Source: Patescibacteria group bacterium (lineage in GTDB: Bacteria; Patescibacteriota; Microgenomatia; Levybacterales; UBA12049). Taken from it: a stretch of DNA of 27,857 nucleotides. The position numbers were made by a program, and so were the translations under genes. Positions 1 through 6,663 of this stretch are shown here, piece by piece; position 1 is the stretch's first letter; every line of letters starts with the position of its first letter. The notes beneath the pieces were generated by a model. That model was not told the DNA's origin. It ran no database searches and worked only from the letters and a program-made list of their open reading frames with translations. The stretch lies in contig JAMDEE010000013.1 of assembly GCA_023487605.1 (NCBI GenBank), positions 1 through 27,857 on the forward strand, written 5' to 3'.

Positions 1-141
1 AGAGACAAGAAGCCTTTGCTTAATGAGTCCCAAAATCTGGGAGAAGATTACAGTTGACATGATAACGAAAGCAGCGGAAAGAATGTTGCTTTGTCTTTGA
101 AACAATATCTCTTTGCCTTTTTGCAGTAAGCTTTTTACCAT
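1..141 (-). CDS. murJ: MurJ-like lipid II flippase, N-terminal part (truncated by window edge)
   Basis: Reading the minus strand from an ATG at 141 gives 47 open codons running off the window. The peptide starts MVKSLLQKGKEILFQRQ and continues with SNILSAAFVIM and a hydrophobic stretch with SQILGLIKQRLLVS. This N-I-L-S-A-A-F-x-I-M / S-x-I-L-G-L-x-x-x-R-L-L pattern is the first helix of the MurJ (MviN, MATE-like) family, which moves lipid II across the membrane for peptidoglycan synthesis. The start is supported by an extended -10 box just upstream (TGTTATACT, 152-160 read on minus). It diverges from rpsT. A different minus-strand frame (20-214) is open here too, but its peptide has no family character. 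Family call from a short peptide: fairly sure, not certain. Confidence 0.72.
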   Translation of the reverse strand, partial: MVKSLLQKGKEILFQRQSNILSAAFVIMSTVIFSQILGLIKQRLLVS

Positions 142-176
142 TGCGATTAACAGTATAACATGGTAAAATACTCGTA
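139..176. promoter_or_regulatory. Overlapping divergent promoters of murJ and rpsT
   Basis: Only 34 bp separate the two start codons. Plus strand: TTGCGA (141-146), 17-bp spacer, TAAAAT (164-169), then 6 nt to the rpsT ATG at 176, so transcription should start at or next to the ATG. Minus strand: extended -10 TGTTATACT (152-160), then 10 nt to the murJ ATG at 141. The -35 of rpsT touches the murJ start codon, so the two promoters physically overlap and RNA polymerase cannot easily occupy both. Seen by eye; transcription starts are inferred. Confidence 0.6.
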
Positions 177-475
177 TGCCAGTAATAAAATCTGCGATTA
201 AAAAATTGCGTCAAGACAAAAAGAGAGAAAAAATAAACAAGAAGATGAGAGATTTTCTGAAGACAGCTATTAAAAAAACAAGGAAAAATCCATCTATGTC
301 TTCGGTGCGGGATACGGTTAGTCTAGTAGACAAAGCGTCAAAAAAGCATATTCTTCATAAGAATAAAGCCGCAAGAATAAAATCTCAATTAGCAAAGATT
401 GTTAATTCAAAGGTTAAAGAACCCTCTGTGAAAAAGACTGTTTCAAAAATAAACAAAAAAAAATCCGCTAAATAA
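176..475 (+). CDS. rpsT: 30S ribosomal protein S20
   Basis: A 99-residue, very lysine-rich protein starting MPVIKSAIKKLRQDKKREKINK with the pattern of S20: an early K-S-A-x-K-x-x-R-x-x-x-K-R motif, then K-T-A-I-K-K, then a second basic helix (KASKKHILHKNKAARIKSQL). S20 binds 16S rRNA early in 30S assembly. Length fits the family (about 85-100). There is no Shine-Dalgarno sequence; a TTGCGA/TAAAAT promoter ends 6 nt before the ATG, so the mRNA is predicted to be leaderless. The C-terminus (KKTVSKINKKKSAK) is a short basic tail. Divergent from murJ. Confidence 0.92.
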   Translation: MPVIKSAIKKLRQDKKREKINKKMRDFLKTAIKKTRKNPSMSSVRDTVSLVDKASKKHILHKNKAARIKSQLAKIVNSKVKEPSVKKTVSKINKKKSAK

Positions 476-525
476 AGGTATAAAAAATCCTTTCAGGAGT
501 ATTAAATCCCCTAAGAGACTAATCT

Positions 526-554
526 TTGACAAAGTCCGAAAATTCTCATAGACT
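526..554 (+). promoter_or_regulatory. Promoter of the pilN-like operon
   Basis: TTGACA (526-531), 17-bp spacer, TAGACT (549-554); the ATG of the pilN-like gene follows 8 nt later. Predicted transcript begins within a few bases of the start codon (leaderless or nearly so). An alternative ATG at 559 meets a stop after three codons. Confidence 0.6.
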
Positions 555-562
555 GAAGATGT

Positions 563-1132
563 ATGGATAAAAATAATCTGCCTTCAATAAATCTTATCCG
601 TAAAGAAGGAGTTAGTTTTTTCGATAGTTTTTTGAATTGGGTTTTAACATATGGGCGTTTTCTGGTTATTGTTACGGAATTAATAGCTCTAAGCGCCTTC
701 CTGTATAGATTTTCATTAGATAGAAAGCTGTCCGATCTTCGTGATCAGATTAAGCAAAAACAAGCAGTTGTCGATTTGTTGAAAAACAACGAAAATACCT
801 ATCGTAATCTGCAGGATAGATTATCCGAAATTGCTCTGCTTGGCGATTCAGCGGTAACTAAGGCAAAGATCATAAAAAATATTATTTCTCTTGTTCCTTA
901 CGGCTTTTTTATAGATACGATTACAGAGTCGTCTAGTTCGATAATGGTATCAGGACATGCCACATCTTCACAAGCCCTGTTAGTATTTATTGACAGATTA
1001 AAGAATTATCAGTATACGGATTCTGTTAACCTTACAAATATAGAAAACAAAACCGCCCAGGCAAGTCTTGCGGTAACTATCAGCGTCCTTCTTAAGAAGA
1101 ATCCTGCTTTGGTAAATTATGAAACTAAATAA
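563..1132 (+). CDS. pilN: PilN-like type IV pilus inner-membrane assembly protein
   Basis: 189 residues. The N-terminus has the family signature LPSINLIRKE (PilN proteins begin with a short cytoplasmic I-N-L motif that contacts PilM), then one membrane helix at about residues 31-48 (FLVIVTELIALSAFLYRF), a coiled coil (about 52-95, RKLSDLRDQIKQKQAVVDLL) and a small alpha/beta domain. This is the PilN/GspL-C architecture; PilN and PilO form the inner-membrane platform of type IV pili. The last 14 bases overlap the pilO-like gene, which implies translational coupling. PilM is not next door: rpsT lies directly upstream. Type IV pili are widely conserved in CPR bacteria. Family-level call from architecture and motif. 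Confidence 0.78.
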   Translation: MDKNNLPSINLIRKEGVSFFDSFLNWVLTYGRFLVIVTELIALSAFLYRFSLDRKLSDLRDQIKQKQAVVDLLKNNENTYRNLQDRLSEIALLGDSAVTKAKIIKNIISLVPYGFFIDTITESSSSIMVSGHATSSQALLVFIDRLKNYQYTDSVNLTNIENKTAQASLAVTISVLLKKNPALVNYETK

Positions 1133-1742
1133 AGGATATATAAAACATATTCAAGAGAACTATTCCGCTCTTTTTCCCGATTTTAAAAAGAAAAAAACAA
1201 GGAATATTACAACCCTTGCTTTAACTCTTATCGGTATTTCTTTTTTTGCAATCTTTGCTATCAATCCTACGCTTTCAACAATAGCACAGTTAAATAAGCA
1301 GCTTTCCGATAGTCAGTTTGTGGAAGACGAACTTACAAAAAAAATAGAAAACCTTTCAGTTTTAAGACAGCAATATAATTTGCTTCAGAACCAGCTACCG
1401 GTTGTTTTCTCTGCGATTCCTAAAACACCAAGCGTTGTAACGCTCACAGGACAAATACAGGCAATTGCTCAAACGTCGAACGTAGAAATTAGTCAACTGC
1501 AGATATCAAAAACTGATTTATTTAGTTCGGTTGTTTCGGGCGGTAAATCGCCTTCGTCTCCTACATCATTTACGTTTGGCGTTTCGATTAAAGGGAATTA
1601 TGAAGATATTTTAAACTTTATTAACTTATTGGTAAGCTTTAATCGTATAATAACAATTAACTCTATTTCTATAAGTAAAGATCATGCCGTAACAAACTTA
1701 TTACAATCAAATATACAAGCAAAAGCTTATTATAAGAGATAA
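1119..1742 (+). CDS. pilO: PilO-like type IV pilus assembly protein
   Basis: 207 residues with a cytoplasmic N-terminus ending in KKKKTRN, one membrane helix (about 30-49, TTLALTLIGISFFAIFAINP), a coiled coil (about 52-85, with QLNKQLSDSQFVEDELTKKI) and a periplasmic-type ferredoxin-like domain near residues 100-200, including SFTFGVSIKGNYEDILNFI, a pattern typical of PilO (one strand, then a helix that brings the two halves together). The start overlaps the end of the pilN-like gene by 14 bases, and no Shine-Dalgarno sequence is evident, so coupling is likely. PilN-PilO adjacency supports both calls. Confidence 0.77.
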   Translation: MKLNKGYIKHIQENYSALFPDFKKKKTRNITTLALTLIGISFFAIFAINPTLSTIAQLNKQLSDSQFVEDELTKKIENLSVLRQQYNLLQNQLPVVFSAIPKTPSVVTLTGQIQAIAQTSNVEISQLQISKTDLFSSVVSGGKSPSSPTSFTFGVSIKGNYEDILNFINLLVSFNRIITINSISISKDHAVTNLLQSNIQAKAYYKR

Positions 1743-1745
1743 AAT

Positions 1746-2129
1746 ATGAAACAGAAAGACGTTCTTTTAGTAATTATTCCGTTGTCAGTTTTTACTGCCG
1801 CGTGGGTGGGATTTAGCATCTACCATAATATAGTCGCTTCTACAATTTCCAAGTCTCTTAATATAGCAATTTCTCCTATAAATCCCAATTTTGACACAAG
1901 GATTATAAAAAAAATTGAAAAAAGAACCAAAGTAGTACCTTTATATCAATTAAAAACTAATCTTTCCGAAAATACTGCATCTTCTAAACCAAAGGCTAAT
2001 TTATTACCAGCCGGCGCTTCGAGCGGTTCCGCTTCTGTAACTGTTACTCCGTCAACATCTTCTGCTATCCTTTCTCCTTCTCAAGGAGGGTCGTCTCCCA
2101 GCGCAAACGGTAAAACGGGAGGAACTTAA
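1746..2129 (+). CDS. Small membrane-anchored protein in the pilus cluster (PilP position)
   Basis: 127 residues: one N-terminal membrane helix (about 7-27), a short conserved-looking segment (about 34-70, with ISPINPNFDTRIIKKIEKR), then a low-complexity Ser/Thr/Pro/Gly tail from about residue 77. It starts 3 nt after the pilO-like stop, so it is part of the same operon and lies where pilP sits in pilMNOPQ clusters. No PilP lipoprotein signal or beta-domain is visible, so I do not name it. The tail looks like an extracytoplasmic linker. Function unknown; a pilus-platform accessory role is inferred from position only. Confidence 0.6.
   Translation: MKQKDVLLVIIPLSVFTAAWVGFSIYHNIVASTISKSLNIAISPINPNFDTRIIKKIEKRTKVVPLYQLKTNLSENTASSKPKANLLPAGASSGSASVTVTPSTSSAILSPSQGGSSPSANGKTGGT
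2117..2123 (+). promoter_or_regulatory. Shine-Dalgarno site of the fibronectin-domain gene
   Basis: A GGGAGGA-type sequence lies about 9 nt before the ATG at 2133, inside the 3' end of the upstream gene. This operon-internal gene therefore uses a canonical ribosome binding site, unlike the operon-first genes here. Confidence 0.6.
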
Positions 2130-2132
2130 TCT

Positions 2133-3554
2133 ATGAGAAGAAGTATTTGGCAAAAACGAATCCCTTCCATCTTGGGCATAATCATGATTATGTTAGGAGT
2201 TGGAGTAACAAGTTATTTAGTTAAAAGCGGTGTTTTGTTTATAACAAAAGCAAGTCCGGACAATACGCCTAAAAATGTACGGATAACCAATGTGTCGGAT
2301 TCATCTTTTAGCATATCGTATACAACTACAAAGCTGGTTACTGGAGCAATATCATTCGGGACTTCCGTAGATAATCTCAAGAATATCGCACTTGACGATC
2401 GCGATCAGCAAGCGGGAAACGTTGGATTATATAACCTGCACCATATAAGTCTTAGGAATCTTAAACCGTCTACAACCTATTATTTTTCCATTACAAGCGG
2501 AAAGGATACATTTATGAATAATAATTTGCCTTTTAAACAGACTACAGGTCCTGTTATAACATCGTCGCCTCCTTCTCAAAATCCCATAACAGGTAAGGTT
2601 GTAATGCCGGATGGGCAAACTCCTGATGAAGCATTAATCTATGTTACGACAGAGGGAGCACAGACGATTTCGACCTTGGTCGATAAAAACGGTAATTATG
2701 TTTTGCCGATAAATTCTATTAGATCCGATAATCTAGAGTCGTATGTGCCCGTATCAAACAATACGGTTTTTAATATGTTGTTAATAGATCAAGCATTGGA
2801 GGAGTCAAATGTTTCATTCCTTATCAATCAGGCAAATCCTGTACCCCTCATAGTGCTTTCAAAAAACTATAACTTTGTGTTAAGCAATGCACCAATTGCT
2901 TCGCAATCGGCGAATCTTCAATTTCATTTTTCTTCATTTACGGCAAGTATGCCGCAGGTATCTCAGAAAGCTCAAATAATCGTCCCGAAAAAAAATGAAG
3001 GTTTTACAGATCAAAAGCCTCTTTTTACGGGAACAGCATCCCCCAGTGCGAATGTTAGGATTGTTATCCATTCACAAACTCCCATAGAAGGCAGTGTTCA
3101 GGCAGATACTAGCGGGAATTGGGAATTTAGGCCGGATCAACAACTTTCTCCCGGGAATCATACAATTTCTATAACAACAAGAGATAAATCTGGAATTTTG
3201 CAAACCATAACGCAAAACTTTACGGTTTACGCGGCAGGAACGCAGATTAACGGATCTGCCATAATTTCTCCAACACCAACCATATTGACGCCAACTCCCA
3301 GTCTAACTGCTACGCCAAGTCCTACGCTTACTTTATCTCCTCCTCCTGCCAGCTCAACCGCGGATTTAACACCTTCCGCTTCGCCAACGGCGACTGTTGC
3401 TCCGGTTGCGATTGTGGTATCGCCAACGGCGATTCTTACAAAAACACCCCGTTTAGTAACAGGCAGTAAATCAGCGTTATTTGTAGGAATAGCAGGAATT
3501 ATTACAACAATCTCAGGTGCTGTTCTTTTTCTTCTAAGCCATGGAGGTATTTAG
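2133..3554 (+). CDS. Surface protein with fibronectin type III, carboxypeptidase-regulatory-like and Ig-like domains
   Basis: 473 residues. Order: signal-anchor helix (about 12-36); a fibronectin type III domain (about 43-140: TPKNVRITNVSDSSFSISY, then LKPSTTYYFSI, the classic FnIII end motif); a carboxypeptidase-regulatory-like fold (about 150-250, starting ITGKVVMPDGQ and containing VDKNGNYVLPI); a bacterial Ig-like repeat (about 282-368: PLFTGTASPSANVRIVI, then SGNWEFRPDQQLSPGNHTI); a Pro/Thr/Ser-rich stalk (about 375-440); and a C-terminal membrane helix (about 450-468). No LPXTG motif. The layout is that of a stalked extracellular protein anchored at both ends. Last gene of the pilN-pilO operon, so it may act with the pilus in attachment (inference). 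Confidence 0.75.
   Translation: MRRSIWQKRIPSILGIIMIMLGVGVTSYLVKSGVLFITKASPDNTPKNVRITNVSDSSFSISYTTTKLVTGAISFGTSVDNLKNIALDDRDQQAGNVGLYNLHHISLRNLKPSTTYYFSITSGKDTFMNNNLPFKQTTGPVITSSPPSQNPITGKVVMPDGQTPDEALIYVTTEGAQTISTLVDKNGNYVLPINSIRSDNLESYVPVSNNTVFNMLLIDQALEESNVSFLINQANPVPLIVLSKNYNFVLSNAPIASQSANLQFHFSSFTASMPQVSQKAQIIVPKKNEGFTDQKPLFTGTASPSANVRIVIHSQTPIEGSVQADTSGNWEFRPDQQLSPGNHTISITTRDKSGILQTITQNFTVYAAGTQINGSAIISPTPTILTPTPSLTATPSPTLTLSPPPASSTADLTPSASPTATVAPVAIVVSPTAILTKTPRLVTGSKSALFVGIAGIITTISGAVLFLLSHGGI
3543..3548 (+). promoter_or_regulatory. Shine-Dalgarno site of the FAD-dependent oxidoreductase gene
   Basis: GGAGGT lies 9 nt before the ATG at 3558, inside the last codons of the upstream gene (stop at 3552-3554). 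The 3-nt gap between the two genes and this strong site argue for one operon. Confidence 0.7.
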
Positions 3555-3557
3555 GCT

Positions 3558-4901
3558 ATGAAGATTGCAATAATCGGTGCCGGATTCACCGGGCTTTCCG
3601 CTGCTCTCGCACTATCTAAAAATAATCATGAGATTACGGTTTTTGAAAAAGATGAATATCCTGGCGGGCTTGCTATGGGTTATAAGGAAAGTTTGTGGAA
3701 TTGGGGTTTAGAAAAATATTATCATCATTGGTTTACAAATGATAAAAACGCAATATCTTTGGCAAGAGAGATCAGGTGCGAGATTGTTACAAAAAGACCA
3801 AAAACTTCTATTATAGCAGATAATCATATATATAAATTCGATTCTTTTTTTGATGTGTTAACTTTTCCAAAACTAAATATGCCGGATAAATTACGTATGG
3901 CATCTGTTTTGGGATTGTTACGCTATAATCCCTTTTGGAAGCCTTTGGAGAAAGTAAAAGCTGTAGATTTCTTACAAAGAACGATGGGAAATAAAGCTTA
4001 TTCTCTTCTTTGGGAACCTCAACTTAAAAATAAGTTTGGAAGATATGCGGATGATATTTCACTGTGTTGGTTTTGGGCAAGAATAAAAAAAAGAACCTCC
4101 TCCCTTTCATATCCGAAAGGCGGCTTTTTAGAATTTGCCCAAAAACTTGTTTCGGAGATTAAAAAAAGAAATGGAGAATTTTATTTCAATACTGAAGTAA
4201 CCGAGATTAGAAATGTTAATCATTCTGGCAAGCGAGGAACGAGCGCGTCCAGAATCCTAATTAGATGCTGGACAAGCCAAAGCCAGCATGACGGTAAAGA
4301 AGTCAAGTCTAAAGAACAAAAGTTTTATTTTGATAAAGTTATTGTAACGCTTCCTTCTTTTTTATTTCTGAAAATTGCCCCTCAATTACCGGAAGATTAC
4401 AGAAGAAGATTGCAAAACCTCAAAGGACTTGGTGCTTTGAATCTTATCTTAAGACTAAGACAGCCTTTTTTAAAAGATGGGACTTACTGGCTTTCCGTCT
4501 GTAATAAAAACGCGCCGGTTATGGCAGTTGTTGAACATACGAATTTTATGGATAAAAAATATTATAATAATGAACATATTGTTTATTTAGGCAATTATCT
4601 GCCAAATAATCATCCGTATATGAAAATGTCAGCAAACGAATTATTAAAGGTTTACGACCCATTCCTACGAAAGATTAATCAAAATTATCAATTATCAATT
4701 ATCAATTATCAACTTTTCAAGGCTCCTTTTGCCCAACCAATTATCTCGAATAATTATTCACAATTAATGCCTCCTTTTGAAACCCCTTTGAAAAATGTCT
4801 ATCTTGCAAATATTCAACAAGTTTATCCGTGGGACAGGGGTACTAATTACGCAATAGAACTTGGAGAAAAAATTGCAAAAATAATAAGCAGACATTGTTA
4901 A
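3558..4901 (+). CDS. FAD/NAD(P)-binding amine-oxidase-like protein (protoporphyrinogen-oxidase/UDP-galactopyranose-mutase-like fold)
   Basis: 447 residues. The N-terminus is a textbook Rossmann dinucleotide site: MKIAIIGAGFTGLSAALAL with the ribose-binding acidic residue at the end of strand 2 (ITVFEKDEYPGGLA). The C-terminus has the second FAD motif region (NVYLANIQQVYPWDRGTNYAIELGEK). This is the NAD(P)-binding Rossmann-like/amino-oxidase family (COG1232-like), often found next to glycosyltransferases in polysaccharide clusters; substrate unknown. Two oddities: a REP-like double hairpin at 4222-4289 is translated in frame (around residues 222-245), and a 7-bp repeat, AATTATC x4, lies at 4683-4710. 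Neither breaks the frame. The core is intact, so the gene is probably functional. Confidence 0.75.
   Translation: MKIAIIGAGFTGLSAALALSKNNHEITVFEKDEYPGGLAMGYKESLWNWGLEKYYHHWFTNDKNAISLAREIRCEIVTKRPKTSIIADNHIYKFDSFFDVLTFPKLNMPDKLRMASVLGLLRYNPFWKPLEKVKAVDFLQRTMGNKAYSLLWEPQLKNKFGRYADDISLCWFWARIKKRTSSLSYPKGGFLEFAQKLVSEIKKRNGEFYFNTEVTEIRNVNHSGKRGTSASRILIRCWTSQSQHDGKEVKSKEQKFYFDKVIVTLPSFLFLKIAPQLPEDYRRRLQNLKGLGALNLILRLRQPFLKDGTYWLSVCNKNAPVMAVVEHTNFMDKKYYNNEHIVYLGNYLPNNHPYMKMSANELLKVYDPFLRKINQNYQLSIINYQLFKAPFAQPIISNNYSQLMPPFETPLKNVYLANIQQVYPWDRGTNYAIELGEKIAKIISRHC
4222..4289. repeat. REP-like double palindrome inside a coding sequence
   Basis: Two adjacent hairpins. First: ATTCTGG (4222-4228) and CCAGAAT (4249-4255), 20-nt loop. 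Second: ATGCTGG (4265-4271) and CCAGCAT (4283-4289), 11-nt loop containing ACAAGCC, followed by GACGG. The stem pair plus ACAAG-type loop resembles REP/BIME palindromes scattered through many bacterial genomes. It sits in frame in the oxidoreductase gene and encodes a Ser/Arg/Gly-rich insert. GC content is visibly above its surroundings. Confidence 0.65.
4683..4710 (+). repeat. Heptanucleotide tandem repeat (AATTATC)x4 in the oxidoreductase gene
   Basis: Four perfect tandem copies of AATTATC. Because 7 is not a multiple of 3, gain or loss of one copy would shift the reading frame of the last ~65 codons. Confidence 0.85.
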
Positions 4902-4902
4902 A

Positions 4903-4965
4903 TTGTTCTATTGTTCTATTGCTCTGGAAACGTCAACAATGAAACAATGAAACAATGAAACAATT
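4903..4965. repeat. Octamer repeats (ATTGTTCT)n and (AACAATGA)x3 flanking the glycosyltransferase start
   Basis: Directly after the stop at 4901 come two to three copies of an ATTGTTCT-like octamer (4902-4925), and then AACAATGA x3 plus a partial copy (4935-4965) that runs over the start codon at 4955. The two blocks are roughly complementary and could form an imperfect stem. Each AACAATGA copy creates an ATG that opens a three-codon frame (M-K-Q-stop) whose TGA overlaps the next ATG. Confidence 0.75.
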
Positions 4966-6601
4966 TGTAAAAAAACACAAAGTATTCTTACTTTTGATAG
5001 CACTTACTTTAATCGGCGCTTTTTTCCGCTTTTATAATCTTAATTGGGACAAAGGTTTCATTTTTCACCCGGATGAAGAAAATATTGCCAACTCGGTTTC
5101 TCAAATTAAGCTTTTTAGCCAACTTAATCCCCATTTTTTTGCTTATGGAGGATTTTCAATTTATTTATATAAGATTTTCGCAGTTTTCATTTCTTTTTTA
5201 ACAGGAAATAATAGTTGGCAATATAGTCTTTCAAAAATAATTTTAATCGGCAGATACTTCTCGGCGTTTTTTTCAACCCTAACAATCATTTTTATATATG
5301 CGCTTTCCGCAAAATTATTTAGTAGGCGCGTTGGTTTACTTGCCGCGTTTTTGTCGGCATTTACCGTGGGCTTTATTCAGCAAGCGCATTTCGCCACAAC
5401 AGAGAGTCTATTGATAATGCTATCTGTTCTGTTGTGTTTTCTTTCATTGCGGCTTTTGGAAACTTCTGCATTAAAATACTATATTTACTGCGCAGTTATT
5501 TTGGGAATATCCATCGCAGTAAAAATTACAGGTCTTTCTTTTGCTGTTTTTCCATTCCTTGCCCATTTTTTATCTTTAAGATTAGGTCACAAAAATATTT
5601 TAAAGAGAGCAAACTATTTATTAATATTCATTGTTTTAACAGTAATAGTTTCTATATTTTTTTCTCCGTTTAGTATCTTAGACTGGAGAGATTTTATTGC
5701 ATCACTTAAATACGAATCATCGGTTGCTACAGGGCTGATTAAAGTTTTTTATACACTGCAGTTTAAAGGTACAGATATTTATCTGTTTCAATTAAAAAAT
5801 TTTTTCTGGCAGATGGGCATATTTTCGATTGTCGGCATTATCGGATTTATTTATTTAGTTTATAAAGCAATTATATTTAGGAATAAGCGATATTCTTTGT
5901 TCTTATCTTTTCCTCTCATATATTTTTTGTATGTGGGGTCATGGTACGCAAAATTCATCCGTTATATGGTGCCTGTTATACCATTTTTAATTATAACAGG
6001 AGTTTATATTTTGGACTTATTCTATAGAAGAAATAAAAAAGTTGGTTTATTTTTGATAATACTTATTTGTACATTAACATTATTTTGGGCAATGGCTTTC
6101 TTTTCAATTTACCAAAGACCTCAAACCAGAATAGAAGCTTCAAAATGGATATATAAAAATATTAAACCGGGAGCGCGGATTCTAACTGAGAAATGGGACT
6201 ATATACTGCCAATTTCTCTTGGGAATGCTGTCCCTGCTATATATAATAATACTGCGTTTGACATGTACTCTCTGCAAGACAAACAGAAAGATAAAATGTT
6301 CGCAGAACAATTATCAAAAACGGATTATATAGTTTTATCCAGCCGCCGCGTCTACAAAACCCTTATGCGCCTTACAAAAGATTATCCATTTGCAAGCAGG
6401 TATTATAATATACTTTTTGCAGGAGATTTAGGTTTTAAGGAAGTTTCAGAATTTTCTTCCTATCCGTCTCTTTTTGGCATAACAATAAATGACGACGGGA
6501 GTGAGGAAACGTTTCAGGTTTTTGATCATCCCAAAGTAATTATTTTTAAAAATGAAAAGCACTTTTCGCAACACAAAATCAATAAAATTCTTAATATCTA
6601 A
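4955..6601 (+). CDS. GT39/PMT-like membrane glycosyltransferase (dolichyl/undecaprenyl-phosphate mannosyltransferase family)
   Basis: 548 residues, about 11-12 hydrophobic segments. After the first membrane helix comes FHPDEENIANSV; the Asp-Glu pair in this first outer loop is the catalytic motif of GT-C enzymes of the PMT/ArnT group (glycosyltransferase family 39 and the related PMT_2 domain). The tail from about residue 400 is a soluble alpha/beta domain beginning RIEASKWIYKNIKPGARIL, which is common in this family and carries the acceptor-side domain. It probably transfers a sugar from a polyprenyl-phosphate donor to protein or glycan outside the membrane; the acceptor is unknown. Start chosen at 4955 because the two upstream ATGs (4939, 4947) stop after three codons. 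No Shine-Dalgarno sequence visible. Confidence 0.78.
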   Translation: MKQFVKKHKVFLLLIALTLIGAFFRFYNLNWDKGFIFHPDEENIANSVSQIKLFSQLNPHFFAYGGFSIYLYKIFAVFISFLTGNNSWQYSLSKIILIGRYFSAFFSTLTIIFIYALSAKLFSRRVGLLAAFLSAFTVGFIQQAHFATTESLLIMLSVLLCFLSLRLLETSALKYYIYCAVILGISIAVKITGLSFAVFPFLAHFLSLRLGHKNILKRANYLLIFIVLTVIVSIFFSPFSILDWRDFIASLKYESSVATGLIKVFYTLQFKGTDIYLFQLKNFFWQMGIFSIVGIIGFIYLVYKAIIFRNKRYSLFLSFPLIYFLYVGSWYAKFIRYMVPVIPFLIITGVYILDLFYRRNKKVGLFLIILICTLTLFWAMAFFSIYQRPQTRIEASKWIYKNIKPGARILTEKWDYILPISLGNAVPAIYNNTAFDMYSLQDKQKDKMFAEQLSKTDYIVLSSRRVYKTLMRLTKDYPFASRYYNILFAGDLGFKEVSEFSSYPSLFGITINDDGSEETFQVFDHPKVIIFKNEKHFSQHKINKILNI

Positions 6602-6624
6602 AACTCTGAGAACTAAAGTTAAAT

Positions 6625-6653
6625 TTGCGTTTATCGATATTTTTTGTTAGAAT
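6625..6653 (+). promoter_or_regulatory. Promoter of the secreted coiled-coil protein gene
   Basis: TTGCGT (6625-6630), exactly 17 bp, TAGAAT (6648-6653), then 10 nt to the ATG at 6664. Predicted 5' leader of only about 3-4 nt. The TTG at 6625 can be mistaken for a start codon in the same frame but is the -35 box. Confidence 0.7.
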
Positions 6654-6663
6654 ACCAACACAA

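Noticed and set aside
20..214. Minus-strand open frame of 64 codons at the left edge
   Set aside because: It overlaps rpsT and the murJ start, its peptide has no family character, and a neighbouring minus frame gives a good MurJ N-terminus with a promoter.
4903..4965. CRISPR array
   Set aside because: The units are 8 bp and contiguous, with no unique spacers and no cas genes nearby. They are simple tandem repeats.
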